Shown here in pieces: positions 33,331-41,734 of a stretch of 42,932 nt of DNA. Within the stretch, counting starts at the first letter, position 1, and each line of letters starts with the position of its first letter. A program made the translations under genes and the position numbers. The stretch comes from Bacteroidales bacterium (GTDB taxonomy: Bacteria > Bacteroidota > Bacteroidia > Bacteroidales > CG2-30-32-10): positions 1 through 42,932 of the forward strand of contig DAOQAK010000035.1 in the NCBI GenBank assembly GCA_035353855.1. The letters are read 5' to 3'. The notes under the pieces were generated by a model, which did no database searches, was not told the DNA's origin, and worked only from the letters and a program-made list of their open reading frames with translations.

Positions 33331-35757
33331 TTATTTTAAAGCATTCACAATTGTTATTATAATCAAAGCTAAAGATGACATAGCTGTCCCAAAACCTATT
33401 GCTTCTGTCGTGCTCATACCTTTTTTCAATGTTTTTTGTGGGACGACAATCTCTGCTCCCGGCTCTACTTTAGGATAATTTTTAATAAATAAAAATCGAG
33501 ATGTTCTTTTTACAGAACCATTAATATTTACAACATATATTTTAGAAGGTTTTGCATCGTCCGAAAAACCACCCGATGAAGAAATATATTTTCTTACTCC
33601 GTAGCCTTTCATATATCTTACCACAACCGGGTATAATAATGCTCCGCTTAAACCAACTGTCTGCGGTTCTTTTGGAATTTTTATAACATCTCCTTTTTCT
33701 AAGAATAAGTCATACTTAGACCCCGCTTTTTTAAGAATTTTTTCCAGATCAATACTTATTGTTGTTTCTGTTTTATTAATTGTTTGGTCATCTATAGGTA
33801 AGGTATCATTCACTCTTTCTTTTAACTTTTCAATATCTTTTAATTGAAGTTTTTTCGCAGCAGAATTTTGTCTTGTTAATCTTGCTCCTTTTACGTATGC
33901 TTCAGGAGTAGTGCTTCCAGCACGTTTAATCAAATCTGATATACGTTCGGTTTTAGTTGTTATACTATAAAAACCGGGGAATAAAACTTCGCCATCAACT
34001 TTAACAATACTTTGCGATGAATATCCGGGAGATTTACGAATAAAAACATTATCAAAAGGCATTAACTCAAAATTTGATGCGGAATCTGACACTTTCAAAT
34101 CTTTTGAAATTTGAAATTGATAAACTTCCGCAATTTTATCACTTGATGCTGTAGCATAATTATCTTTTATTCTTCTGTCAACTTCAATCTTTGCATATGA
34201 TGCAGATTCGAGCAAACCTCCTGCCTTTACTATTAAATCTTCGATGGTTGTATTTTTTGTATAAGGATATTCTCCCGGTACACGGACCTCTCCATCAATT
34301 TTAATTGTATATTCTTCTTGTATATCAAATATTGATGATACAGATACAACATCTTCTCTTAATAATAAAGTTTGATACGATTGTGTAGTATCTTTTATTT
34401 CTACAGGAATTGTTTTTATTGTCAAATCATCTAAAGTACGATAAATTATAACACGACTTTTAAATGCATCTTCACGCAAGCCACTGGCTTTACGAATCAG
34501 TTCACCTAAAGTCGTATTATTGTCTAAAGCAAATATTCCCGGACGATTCACCGCTCCTTTTATTTCAACACGATTCTCGTATTTATTCAAAACTGTGTCA
34601 ACTGAAACTTCATCACCGTTTGATAGTTTAAATGAATCCTGTTGTATTGATGGTACATCAAAGACTTTATATTGTTTCCCTGTTTTTCTTAATACTTTTA
34701 CATTCTCAGTATATGCCTTGTCAGTGTAACCTCCGGCATAATAAATTAAATCTTTTAATTTTTCTGAAGTCTTCAAATCAAATAAACCTGTTCGTTTTAC
34801 TTCACCTTTTATTTCGACACGGTTGTCGTATGCTGGAATAAAAATCACATCTTCGTCCTGAAGCCTCATATTCTTTGGTAGTTCACCTTTTAACAGAAAT
34901 TCATAAATATCCAGTTCCGCCACAGTCTTGTTATTTCTTATAATTTTCACATTACGCAAGGAACCATTTTCTGAAGGACCTCCTGCTACATACAATGCAT
35001 TTAATGCTGTAGCTAATGATGATAATGTATATGTTCCGGGAAGTGCAACTTCTCCAACAATATTAACTTTAATACTTCTTACAGCACCAAGACTAACTTT
35101 TAAAAATGTATTTCCAATTGATAAACCGGTATAAATTGAAGTAAGCTCTTTTTTAACTTTATTTGTCGCCTGTTCGATTGTCATACCGCTAAGATAAATA
35201 GGACCAACATTACTTATTATAATATAACCTTCGGCAGTGATTTTTTGTTCGTATGTTTCCTGGGATGCACCCCACACATCAATTATTAATTTATCACCCG
35301 GACCTAACTGATAATTTAATGGAGTTGCAATGTTGGTGCTTGGTTCAAACGTTAACGATTTATTTGTAAACAATGAAAATCCAAAAATTTTATTTGCATA
35401 AGGATTTACCTCTTTATCAAGCGAATCATTTTTAACTTCAGCACTACGAGTTCTGCCTGTTGAACTATTATCATCTTTTATAGTAGTCTTTAATTTTGAA
35501 ATACGGCTTTTAAGTTTAAGAATTTCAGAATCAGACATTCCTTTTGCTTTTGCTAAAGTTTCAATTTGATCTTCTGACATGCCCGACATTCCTGCCTTTT
35601 CAGCAATAGCTTTTACTTGCGTATCTGAAAGTTCATCAACTTTTACTTTACTTAAATCGACATTATCTATTTTCTGCGATTGAGAGAAAGCATTATTATA
35701 AAATGAAGTAAAAATTACCAGAACAAAAACTATTATAATATTTTTATATTTTTCCAT
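33331..35757 (-). CDS. wza: Polysaccharide export outer-membrane protein (Wza-like, SLBB repeats)
   Basis: 808 residues, over twice the length of E. coli Wza. After a signal peptide (about 1-25) comes a helical region with repeats MSGMSEDQIETLAKAKGMSD, then the poly-export domain (LGPGDKLIIDVWG). About six SLBB-type repeats follow, each with a (V/I)xGxVxxPGxY-like core. The C-terminus has one hydrophobic helix (FGTAMSSLALIIITIV). This multi-SLBB form is common in Bacteroidota. It is the outer-membrane channel of the Wzx/Wzy export route. Confidence 0.92.
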   Translation of the reverse strand: MEKYKNIIIVFVLVIFTSFYNNAFSQSQKIDNVDLSKVKVDELSDTQVKAIAEKAGMSGMSEDQIETLAKAKGMSDSEILKLKSRISKLKTTIKDDNSSTGRTRSAEVKNDSLDKEVNPYANKIFGFSLFTNKSLTFEPSTNIATPLNYQLGPGDKLIIDVWGASQETYEQKITAEGYIIISNVGPIYLSGMTIEQATNKVKKELTSIYTGLSIGNTFLKVSLGAVRSIKVNIVGEVALPGTYTLSSLATALNALYVAGGPSENGSLRNVKIIRNNKTVAELDIYEFLLKGELPKNMRLQDEDVIFIPAYDNRVEIKGEVKRTGLFDLKTSEKLKDLIYYAGGYTDKAYTENVKVLRKTGKQYKVFDVPSIQQDSFKLSNGDEVSVDTVLNKYENRVEIKGAVNRPGIFALDNNTTLGELIRKASGLREDAFKSRVIIYRTLDDLTIKTIPVEIKDTTQSYQTLLLREDVVSVSSIFDIQEEYTIKIDGEVRVPGEYPYTKNTTIEDLIVKAGGLLESASYAKIEVDRRIKDNYATASSDKIAEVYQFQISKDLKVSDSASNFELMPFDNVFIRKSPGYSSQSIVKVDGEVLFPGFYSITTKTERISDLIKRAGSTTPEAYVKGARLTRQNSAAKKLQLKDIEKLKERVNDTLPIDDQTINKTETTISIDLEKILKKAGSKYDLFLEKGDVIKIPKEPQTVGLSGALLYPVVVRYMKGYGVRKYISSSGGFSDDAKPSKIYVVNINGSVKRTSRFLFIKNYPKVEPGAEIVVPQKTLKKGMSTTEAIGFGTAMSSLALIIITIVNALK

Positions 35758-35772
35758 TATATGATTGAATTA

Positions 35773-36846
35773 TTAATTAATGTATTCATTATATACCATA
35801 GTAATTCCTTCTTCCAGATTATACTTGTGCTTAAATCCGAATTTATTTAATCTTGAGACATCTAAAAGTTTTTTTGGGGTTCCATCAGGTTTTGAATTGT
35901 CCCAATTTATAGTTCCTTTATATCCGACAATCTTTTTAATTAGTAAAGCTAAATCATATATCTTTAAATCAGCTCCTGTTCCTATATTCAGAAATGAGAC
36001 ACCTTCTGTTTTAATTAATTTTTCCGCATCGATATTTTCTAATACATAAACACAAGCCGATGCCATATCATCCACATGCAAAAATTCACGATAAACATTC
36101 CCAGTTCCCCATAATGTAACTACAACTTCTGATGATTTTTTTGTAATACCATATTTAGATAATATTTCAATAATCTTATATTCATCAGATGAACCGTCAA
36201 TAGCTTCAATAGGTTTATTATTCAAATCTTTTTTTATTGCTGACCAATCGTTATTTTCCAAACATTTCCCCAAATGCATTTTACGAATTATTGCCGGAAG
36301 AACGTGCGATTTTTCCAAATCATAATTATCATTAGGCCCATACAGATTAGTGGGCATTACTGAAATGAAATTTGAACCATACTGCTGATAATAACTTTCA
36401 CACATTTTAATTCCCGCAATCTTAGCAATGGCATAAGGCTCATTTGTTTTTTCCAGTTCTCCTGTTAATAAATATTCTTCCTTTAATGGCTGCGAAGCTA
36501 ATTTAGGATATATGCACGAGCTTCCAAGAAATAATAATTTTTTTACACCATATTTATATGCACTATGAATAATATTATTTTGAATTGCCAGATTCTCGTA
36601 TATAAACTGTGCACGATAAGTACTATTAGCAAGAATACCACCAACCTTAGCAGCTGCATCAATTACATAATCAGGTTTTTCTTTTTCAAAAAAAGTTTCA
36701 ACCTCTGCCTGGCGAGTAAGATCAATATTTTCGATTGAAGCAAAAACAAAATTAGAATATCCCTTTGCTAACAAACAACGATGTATTGCAGAACCCACCA
36801 ATCCTGTATTCCCGGCAATAAAAATTTTTGAATCTTTTTTCATCAT
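35773..36846 (-). CDS. fcl: GDP-L-fucose synthase
   Basis: 357 residues. This epimerase-reductase turns GDP-4-keto-6-deoxymannose into GDP-L-fucose. The NADP motif is AGNTGLVGSA (11-20), LGSSCIYP supplies the catalytic Ser/Cys, and YAIAK the Tyr138/Lys142 pair. It is longer than the E. coli enzyme (321 residues) because of an insertion of about 40 residues near 195-238, as in other Bacteroidota. It lies 3 bases after gmd, which supplies its substrate. Confidence 0.95.
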   Translation of the reverse strand: MMKKDSKIFIAGNTGLVGSAIHRCLLAKGYSNFVFASIENIDLTRQAEVETFFEKEKPDYVIDAAAKVGGILANSTYRAQFIYENLAIQNNIIHSAYKYGVKKLLFLGSSCIYPKLASQPLKEEYLLTGELEKTNEPYAIAKIAGIKMCESYYQQYGSNFISVMPTNLYGPNDNYDLEKSHVLPAIIRKMHLGKCLENNDWSAIKKDLNNKPIEAIDGSSDEYKIIEILSKYGITKKSSEVVVTLWGTGNVYREFLHVDDMASACVYVLENIDAEKLIKTEGVSFLNIGTGADLKIYDLALLIKKIVGYKGTINWDNSKPDGTPKKLLDVSRLNKFGFKHKYNLEEGITMVYNEYIN

Positions 36847-36849
36847 TAT

Positions 36850-37890
36850 TTATAAAGCTCTTTTTTTAGCTTTTTTATAATCAGCCTGCACCATTATTTT
36901 CACCAAATCTTTAAAAGTAGTTTTTGGCTTCCATCCTAATATATTTTTTGCTTTAGAATAATCTCCTATTAATATCTCTACTTCTGTCGGACGAAAATAT
37001 TTTGGGTCTATTGCAACCACCTCTTTATTTGATGACTTCAATATTCCAACTTCATCTTTCCCTTTGCCTTTCCAAATTATTTCTTCATCCAAAACTTTAA
37101 ACGATTCCTCAACAAACTCTTTCACAGTATGAGTTTCATTTGTTGCAAGAACATAATCATCAGGTTTATCAGCCTGCAATACTCTCCACATTCCTTCAAC
37201 GTATTCAGGAGCATAACCCCAATCTCGTTTTGCATCCAAATTACCAAGTAATAATTTTTCCTGTTGACCTAAAACTATTTTAGCCACAGCAACCGATATC
37301 TTACGAGTAACAAAAGTTTTTCCTCGTCTTTCACTTTCGTGATTAAAAAGTATTCCATTGCATGCGTACAAATTATATGCTTCACGATAATTCACCGTAA
37401 TCCAGTATGAATATAATTTTGCTGCAGCATAAGGACTACGTGGATAAAAAGGTGTCTTCTCACTTTGAGGAATCTCTTGTACTTTCCCATATAATTCTGA
37501 TGTTGAAGCTTGATAAAAACGAGTTTTCAACCCTGTTTCTTTAATAGCATCCAAAAAACGAAGAGTACCAATTCCATCTACTTCTGCTGTATACTCAGGC
37601 ACTTCGAATGAAACCTGAACATGACTTTGAGCACCAAGGTTGTATATTTCATTGGGCTGTACCTTTTCAACTAAACGATTCAGATTACTTGAATCTGTTA
37701 AATCACCATAATGCAGAAATAACTTTTTATTTAAAATTGAATTATCAGAATAAAGATGGTCGATCCGAAAAGTATTGAAAGAGCTGGAGCGACGAATAAT
37801 TCCATGAACAGTGTACCCTTTTTCAATTAATAGTTCTGTTAAATACGATCCATCTTGACCTGTAATACCACTAATCAGTGCAGTTTTCAT
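36850..37890 (-). CDS. gmd: GDP-mannose 4,6-dehydratase
   Basis: 346 residues, an extended SDR. The cofactor site is GITGQDGSYL (8-17), STSELYG holds the catalytic Thr, SPYAAAK the Tyr154/Lys158 pair, and GILFNHESERRG is the family hallmark. It makes GDP-4-keto-6-deoxymannose, the first step to GDP-L-fucose. It is the first gene of the long operon. Its leader contains a TAATTTTG promoter element and the ops-like element shared with the epimerase operon. Confidence 0.97.
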   Translation of the reverse strand: MKTALISGITGQDGSYLTELLIEKGYTVHGIIRRSSSFNTFRIDHLYSDNSILNKKLFLHYGDLTDSSNLNRLVEKVQPNEIYNLGAQSHVQVSFEVPEYTAEVDGIGTLRFLDAIKETGLKTRFYQASTSELYGKVQEIPQSEKTPFYPRSPYAAAKLYSYWITVNYREAYNLYACNGILFNHESERRGKTFVTRKISVAVAKIVLGQQEKLLLGNLDAKRDWGYAPEYVEGMWRVLQADKPDDYVLATNETHTVKEFVEESFKVLDEEIIWKGKGKDEVGILKSSNKEVVAIDPKYFRPTEVEILIGDYSKAKNILGWKPKTTFKDLVKIMVQADYKKAKKRAL

Positions 37891-37909
37891 ATTAATATTT
37901 TGATTTTCC

Positions 37910-37938
37910 TATTTACAGCTTCGCCCTGTCGGTTACAT
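37910..37938 (-). promoter_or_regulatory. Shared ops-like leader element, copy before gmd
   Basis: On the minus strand the element reads ATGTAA, CC, GA, C, AGGGCGAAGCT, G, TAAATA. It matches the copy at 41690-41718 at 25 of 29 positions with no gap. It ends 19 bases before the gmd ATG and begins about 28 bases after the -7 element. The core GCGAAGC (37924-37918) lies on the coding, non-template strand. See the findings. Confidence 0.7.
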
Positions 37939-37966
37939 ATTTTTGTCCCAACTTCAAAAGAATTTG

Positions 37967-37974
37967 CAAAATTA
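37967..37974 (-). promoter_or_regulatory. -7 promoter element of the long polysaccharide operon
   Basis: Minus-strand TAATTTTG followed by C matches TAnnTTTG. It predicts a start near 37960 and a leader of about 70 bases before gmd. The remaining part of the gap up to 38138 is A-T rich, and I see no gene in it. Confidence 0.5.
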
Positions 37975-38138
37975 AATATTTTAACTGAAGTTAAGAAAAA
38001 TATATTTAGCTGACTAAGCTATAATACTGTTTTTCATATAATTCTGTAGTTAAACGAAAATCTAAGATTAATGTTATAGTTTTATTTAAAAAATATCAAT
38101 AATTATTTTCATTTATTTTGCAATTAAATTTAGAAACG

Positions 38139-38681
38139 ATGCTAACTGAAAATAAAAACGAAATTATTTATTCAAAAAATATAATAGAATTATTAACTGT
38201 TGCTAACGAATACTGCCTTTTTACGGAGAAGGCAGAGCAGTACCAGAAAGAAGATATTATTTATTATTATTTAAAAATTTGTCCTCTATTATATTTAAAA
38301 GGAATACTTCTTCCTTCTGTTGAAGAATGTGATTTTGAAATTACCGAAAGATATGTAACCGAAGAAATCTGGGAGCATATTTTTATTTCATTAAATAAAA
38401 AAATAGGACAGGAAGATAATTTCTTATCATTTAATAACAATGAAGATGTTTCTGAAAAGAATATTATAAAACAAAGTATCTCCGAGCAAATTGCCGATAT
38501 TTACCAGGATTTAAAAGATTTTATTATTCTTTATCAAAAGAACACTCAGGCAGCTAAAATTAATGCAGTGGCAGAATGTTATCGTTTATTTGCAACGCAT
38601 TGGGGAAATAAAATTATTAAACTTCAAATGGCATTACATAATATTATTTTCCCAGGTGTACCTAATGAAACTGAAATTTAA
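38139..38681 (+). CDS. DUF5063 family protein
   Basis: 180 residues from the ATG at 38139 (MLTENKNEIIY); a TTG at 38118 is in frame but unlikely. The protein is helical and acidic, with CPLLYLKGILLP, SISEQIADIYQDLKDF and a C-terminal HWGNKIIKLQMALHNI, the DUF5063 pattern. The function is unknown. A near-promoter (TTATTTTG, one mismatch) lies at 38113-38120. It converges with the next gene; its last codons are part of the palindromic terminator. Confidence 0.8.
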   Translation: MLTENKNEIIYSKNIIELLTVANEYCLFTEKAEQYQKEDIIYYYLKICPLLYLKGILLPSVEECDFEITERYVTEEIWEHIFISLNKKIGQEDNFLSFNNNEDVSEKNIIKQSISEQIADIYQDLKDFIILYQKNTQAAKINAVAECYRLFATHWGNKIIKLQMALHNIIFPGVPNETEI

Positions 38682-38696
38682 ATTTCAGTTTCATTA
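38663..38696. terminator. Perfect palindrome, bidirectional terminator
   Basis: The sequence TAATGAAACTGAAATTT is followed at once by its exact reverse complement, a 17-bp stem with no loop bases other than those freed at the apex. It is flanked by A-rich and T-rich tracts (TTATTTTAT on the right). It covers the stop codons of both convergent genes, so each gene's last codons encode half of the terminator. Confidence 0.75.
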
Positions 38697-39461
38697 TTTT
38701 ATGTCTTCTAAAAACTTTTTCTTAAAAGTATTAAATTCTTCATCGGTTACAATTCCTAATTCACGCATTCTCCCCAACTTTTCAATTTTCGACATATTAA
38801 TGTTTACTTTTTCCATCTCATCGTTATATTCCGAATCGGACTGTTGTAAATCATCCAATGAGCCTTCAAGAGTTTTAATCTTTTCATCCAATAATTCATT
38901 CCTGTTTTTATAATCCTGTATTTTCTTTTCCAACATTTCAATTTCTTTAACTTTTAATGATATGTCTTCATTTAATTTCGCCATATTCACACGATCGCTA
39001 TCCGCCTCTTTTAATTTATCGGAATAAATATTTTGTTTATTTTTCAGCTTATAATATTTTGACATGTAAATAACCAGAAGTATCAAAGCAATCGTCAAAA
39101 TAGCAATAATAAAACCGCCTGTAATATATATCACATAAAGATATCCTGTAACATCATTTTTTTCGCTTTCAATGGAATCTATTTCTGAATTTAAATTTTT
39201 GATCTCTGTTGCTTTTTCTTTCAACTCATTTTCATCAGCAGCAAATTCCTTTATAATACGTGTATCAACAATTACGATGTCTTTCAAAATATCAACAATG
39301 TCTTTTAAATCATCCCTGGAAAGCCTTTTGCCTGGAATATTTTTTTCAGTATATTTCTGATATAGTAATTCTCGTCTTGACTTTAAGCTATCAATTGGTT
39401 CTGCGAATAAAGAGAATTGCCATGTTACTATAAATAATAAAACAAGTGAAATATTTTTCAT
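38694..39461 (-). CDS. Membrane-anchored coiled-coil protein with SHOCT-like C-terminus
   Basis: 255 residues. A signal peptide (about 1-20) is followed by a helical extracytoplasmic part, then a membrane span (about 107-132, IYITGGFIIAILTIALILLVIY). A cytoplasmic coiled coil (about 140-225, heptad-rich Leu/Ile with Lys/Glu) ends in KIEKLGRMRELGIVTDEEFNTFKKKFL, which fits the SHOCT short C-terminal domain. No enzyme motif was seen. It has its own promoter element and is read toward the DUF5063 gene. Confidence 0.7.
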   Translation of the reverse strand: MKNISLVLLFIVTWQFSLFAEPIDSLKSRRELLYQKYTEKNIPGKRLSRDDLKDIVDILKDIVIVDTRIIKEFAADENELKEKATEIKNLNSEIDSIESEKNDVTGYLYVIYITGGFIIAILTIALILLVIYMSKYYKLKNKQNIYSDKLKEADSDRVNMAKLNEDISLKVKEIEMLEKKIQDYKNRNELLDEKIKTLEGSLDDLQQSDSEYNDEMEKVNINMSKIEKLGRMRELGIVTDEEFNTFKKKFLEDIK

Positions 39462-39480
39462 ATTGATGATTTTTATTTTT

Positions 39481-39488
39481 CAAAAATA
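39481..39488 (-). promoter_or_regulatory. -7 promoter element before the SHOCT protein gene
   Basis: Minus-strand TATTTTTG is a full TAnnTTTG match 19 bases before the ATG. Confidence 0.4.
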
Positions 39489-39607
39489 AGAAAATATCCG
39501 TATAAATATTCTTCAAATAAATTTAATGAATTCCATTTTTATAATTCAACAATTAGTATTTAACAAATATTAATATTTCAGAAAATAAAAAATGTTTATG
39601 GTTTTTG

Positions 39608-39615
39608 TATTTTTG
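39608..39615 (+). promoter_or_regulatory. -7 promoter element before the thioredoxin-fold gene
   Basis: TATTTTTG followed by C matches TAnnTTTG, 19 bases before the ATG at 39635. Confidence 0.45.
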
Positions 39616-39634
39616 CTAACAAAATAATTAAACT

Positions 39635-41056
39635 ATGAATACTAATATCAGGAACTTTTTACTATTAGCTTTTTTTATTCCTTCCCTACTCTTTGCGGAA
39701 AAACCAAAATACGATATTAAAATAAAGTTTGCAAATTTGAAAGACACAACTTGCCTCCTGGGAAATTATTATGGCGAATCACCTCATATAAGTGTTGTAG
39801 ATACAGCAAAAATTGACTCGAAAGGGCTTTGTGAATTTAAAGGGAATAAAGAACTTTTAGGCGGAATCTACGTTGTAATAATCCCTTCAAAAAAATATTT
39901 CGAACTTATAATAAATACAGAAAAATTTTTCTCATTAGAAACCGACACTTCTGATTTTATAGGTACCATGAAAATAAAAGACTCTAAGGAGAACCAGCTT
40001 TTTTATGACTATCAAAAATACATCAATATCCAACAAAAAAAGGTTGCACCGCTACGTGAAAGTTTAACCAAATTAAAAGACAATAAAGATTCTTCTAAAA
40101 TTTTAAAAGACAATATCAATGCGATTGACAAAGATGTACAAAATTATAAACTCAACTATATAAAGCAACATTCCGAAACCTTTCTTGCAAAAGTATTCAA
40201 AACATCTATGGAACCCGAACTTCCTGAAGCCCCAATTCTTCCAAATGGCAAAAAAGATTCGTTATATGTTTTTAAATATTATAAAAAACATTTTTTTGAC
40301 AATGTTGATTTTTCTGATGACAGACTCCTGAGAACACCCGTATTTCACAGTAAAATAAACCAATACATAACAACCCTTACTGTTCAGCATCCTGATTCAA
40401 TAAATAAAGAATGTGACTCGTTAATTGAAAAAGCACGTGTTAACAAAGAAGTATTTAAATATTTGGTATGGTATTTCACTAACTGGTCAGAAACATCTAA
40501 AATTATGGGATTCGATGCAATATTCGTGCATATGGTGGAAAAATATTATATGACAAACCAGGCTTATTGGGTAACCGAAACCAATCTTGAAAAAATTAAC
40601 AACCGCGCGAAAGTTTTAAAGAATTTGCTATTAGGAGTGAAAATTCCTAATATCACTGTTCAGGATACAAGTGGTGTATATCATACACTCTATAATATTA
40701 AGGCAAAATATACCGTGCTCTATTTTTGGGATCCCACCTGTGGCCACTGCCAAAAAGAAACACCAAAATTAAAAGCTTTATACGATAGTCTTAAAATAAA
40801 AGGGTTTGATGTATTTGCCTTTTGCACCGATCCTAATATTAACGAGTGGAAAAAATATATAATCGACAATAAACTGGAATGGTTAAATGTGATGGACATA
40901 CAAAATATTACCGGCTTTCATGCAACCTATGATATTATTAGCACTCCGGTAATTTATCTACTCGATGAAAATAAAAAGATTCTTGCAAAAAGATTGAATG
41001 TAGAGCAGTTAAAGGAATTCATGGAAAGACAATTTAAAATTGACGAGAAAAAATAA
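39635..41056 (+). CDS. Secreted thioredoxin-fold protein (DUF4369/DUF5106 + TlpA-like)
   Basis: 473 residues. A signal peptide (about 1-21, ending LLFAE) is followed by a DUF4369-like beta domain (about 25-120) with GIYVVIIPSKKYFEL, then a helical DUF5106-like part (about 130-325). The C-terminal thioredoxin domain has FWDPTCGHCQKETPKL, with the redox pair Cys369 and Cys372. TIISTPVIYLLD-type cis-Pro (STPVIYLLDE) is also present. It probably keeps thiols reduced in the periplasm. No lipobox Cys was seen at the cleavage site. Confidence 0.85.
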   Translation: MNTNIRNFLLLAFFIPSLLFAEKPKYDIKIKFANLKDTTCLLGNYYGESPHISVVDTAKIDSKGLCEFKGNKELLGGIYVVIIPSKKYFELIINTEKFFSLETDTSDFIGTMKIKDSKENQLFYDYQKYINIQQKKVAPLRESLTKLKDNKDSSKILKDNINAIDKDVQNYKLNYIKQHSETFLAKVFKTSMEPELPEAPILPNGKKDSLYVFKYYKKHFFDNVDFSDDRLLRTPVFHSKINQYITTLTVQHPDSINKECDSLIEKARVNKEVFKYLVWYFTNWSETSKIMGFDAIFVHMVEKYYMTNQAYWVTETNLEKINNRAKVLKNLLLGVKIPNITVQDTSGVYHTLYNIKAKYTVLYFWDPTCGHCQKETPKLKALYDSLKIKGFDVFAFCTDPNINEWKKYIIDNKLEWLNVMDIQNITGFHATYDIISTPVIYLLDENKKILAKRLNVEQLKEFMERQFKIDEKK

Positions 41057-41106
41057 ATTACCTTTATAAATTAATTTTAGAAATATATCAGTTATAAAAT
41101 TTTAAT

Positions 41107-41622
41107 ATGAATACTGAAAACAATCAAAACTGGTATGTTTTAACTACACGCTCCCGTCATGAAAAAAAGTGTGAACAACTTTTAATCAAACAAGGTTTTG
41201 AAGTATTTCTTCCACTTCAAAAAGTAATGCGTAAATGGAGCGACAGAAAAAAAATTGTTGAAATTCCTTTATTTTCCGGATACATATTTATTCGTTATGA
41301 TGAATCAAAACGGTTTCAGGTTTTAAATACTCCCGGTATTGTACGTTTCTTAAGATATAACAATGCTGACGCAACTATTTCCGATACACAGGTTAAAGCA
41401 ATAGACATCGCTATTAAAGAAATTCCGGACAAACTATATGTAATTGAACAAAACTTTTCTGAAGGTGAAGAAATATGTATAAAATCAGGACCATTTAAAG
41501 GATTCTATGGAAAAGTAATTAATTACAACAACAATCGTAAAATAATGATCTCCATTGATTCTATTGGAAAAAGCCTCTTAATTGAAACGAGCAAAACACT
41601 TATTGAAAAAATTGAAAAATAA
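41107..41622 (+). CDS. NusG-paralogue antiterminator (UpxY/RfaH-like)
   Basis: 171 residues. The N-terminal NGN domain begins NWYVLTTRSRHEKKCEQLL, continues with VFLPLQKVMRKWSDRKK and IPLFSGYIFIRYD, and ends near residue 105. The KOW domain is EEICIKSGPFKGFYGKVINY. Such NusG paralogues, here of the Bacteroides UpxY type, bind RNA polymerase in the leader of polysaccharide operons and allow transcription of very long operons. It lies 112 bases upstream of the epimerase gene, between which are a promoter and the shared leader element. The main 26-kb operon on the other side is its likely second target. Confidence 0.92.
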   Translation: MNTENNQNWYVLTTRSRHEKKCEQLLIKQGFEVFLPLQKVMRKWSDRKKIVEIPLFSGYIFIRYDESKRFQVLNTPGIVRFLRYNNADATISDTQVKAIDIAIKEIPDKLYVIEQNFSEGEEICIKSGPFKGFYGKVINYNNNRKIMISIDSIGKSLLIETSKTLIEKIEK

Positions 41623-41646
41623 GAAAACATATGCAGGTATTTTTTG

Positions 41647-41654
41647 TATCTTTG
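41647..41654 (+). promoter_or_regulatory. -7 promoter element before the epimerase leader
   Basis: TATCTTTG followed by C is a strong match to TAnnTTTG. It predicts transcription from about 41661 and a leader of about 75 bases. Confidence 0.55.
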
Positions 41655-41689
41655 CAAACTATTTTTCATGCTCTTAACTTATATTAAAA

Positions 41690-41718
41690 ATGTAAGTGAA
41701 AGGGCGAAGCTATAAATA
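41690..41718 (+). promoter_or_regulatory. Shared ops-like leader element, copy before the epimerase gene
   Basis: The element reads ATGTAA, GT, GA, A, AGGGCGAAGCT, A, TAAATA. It ends 16 bases before the epimerase ATG, with the core GCGAAGC at 41704-41710. The preceding bases ACTTATAT (41677-41684) can pair with ATGTAAGT (41690-41697), with one wobble, so a hairpin can form at its left edge. The gmd copy has no equally good partner. Confidence 0.7.
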
Positions 41719-41734
41719 ACTATTTTAAACTTTA

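Noticed and set aside
32698..33339. 213-codon open frame on the plus strand across wzz
   Set aside because: It is antisense to a clear Wzz protein, has no promoter or family motif, and reflects codon bias of the gene on the other strand.
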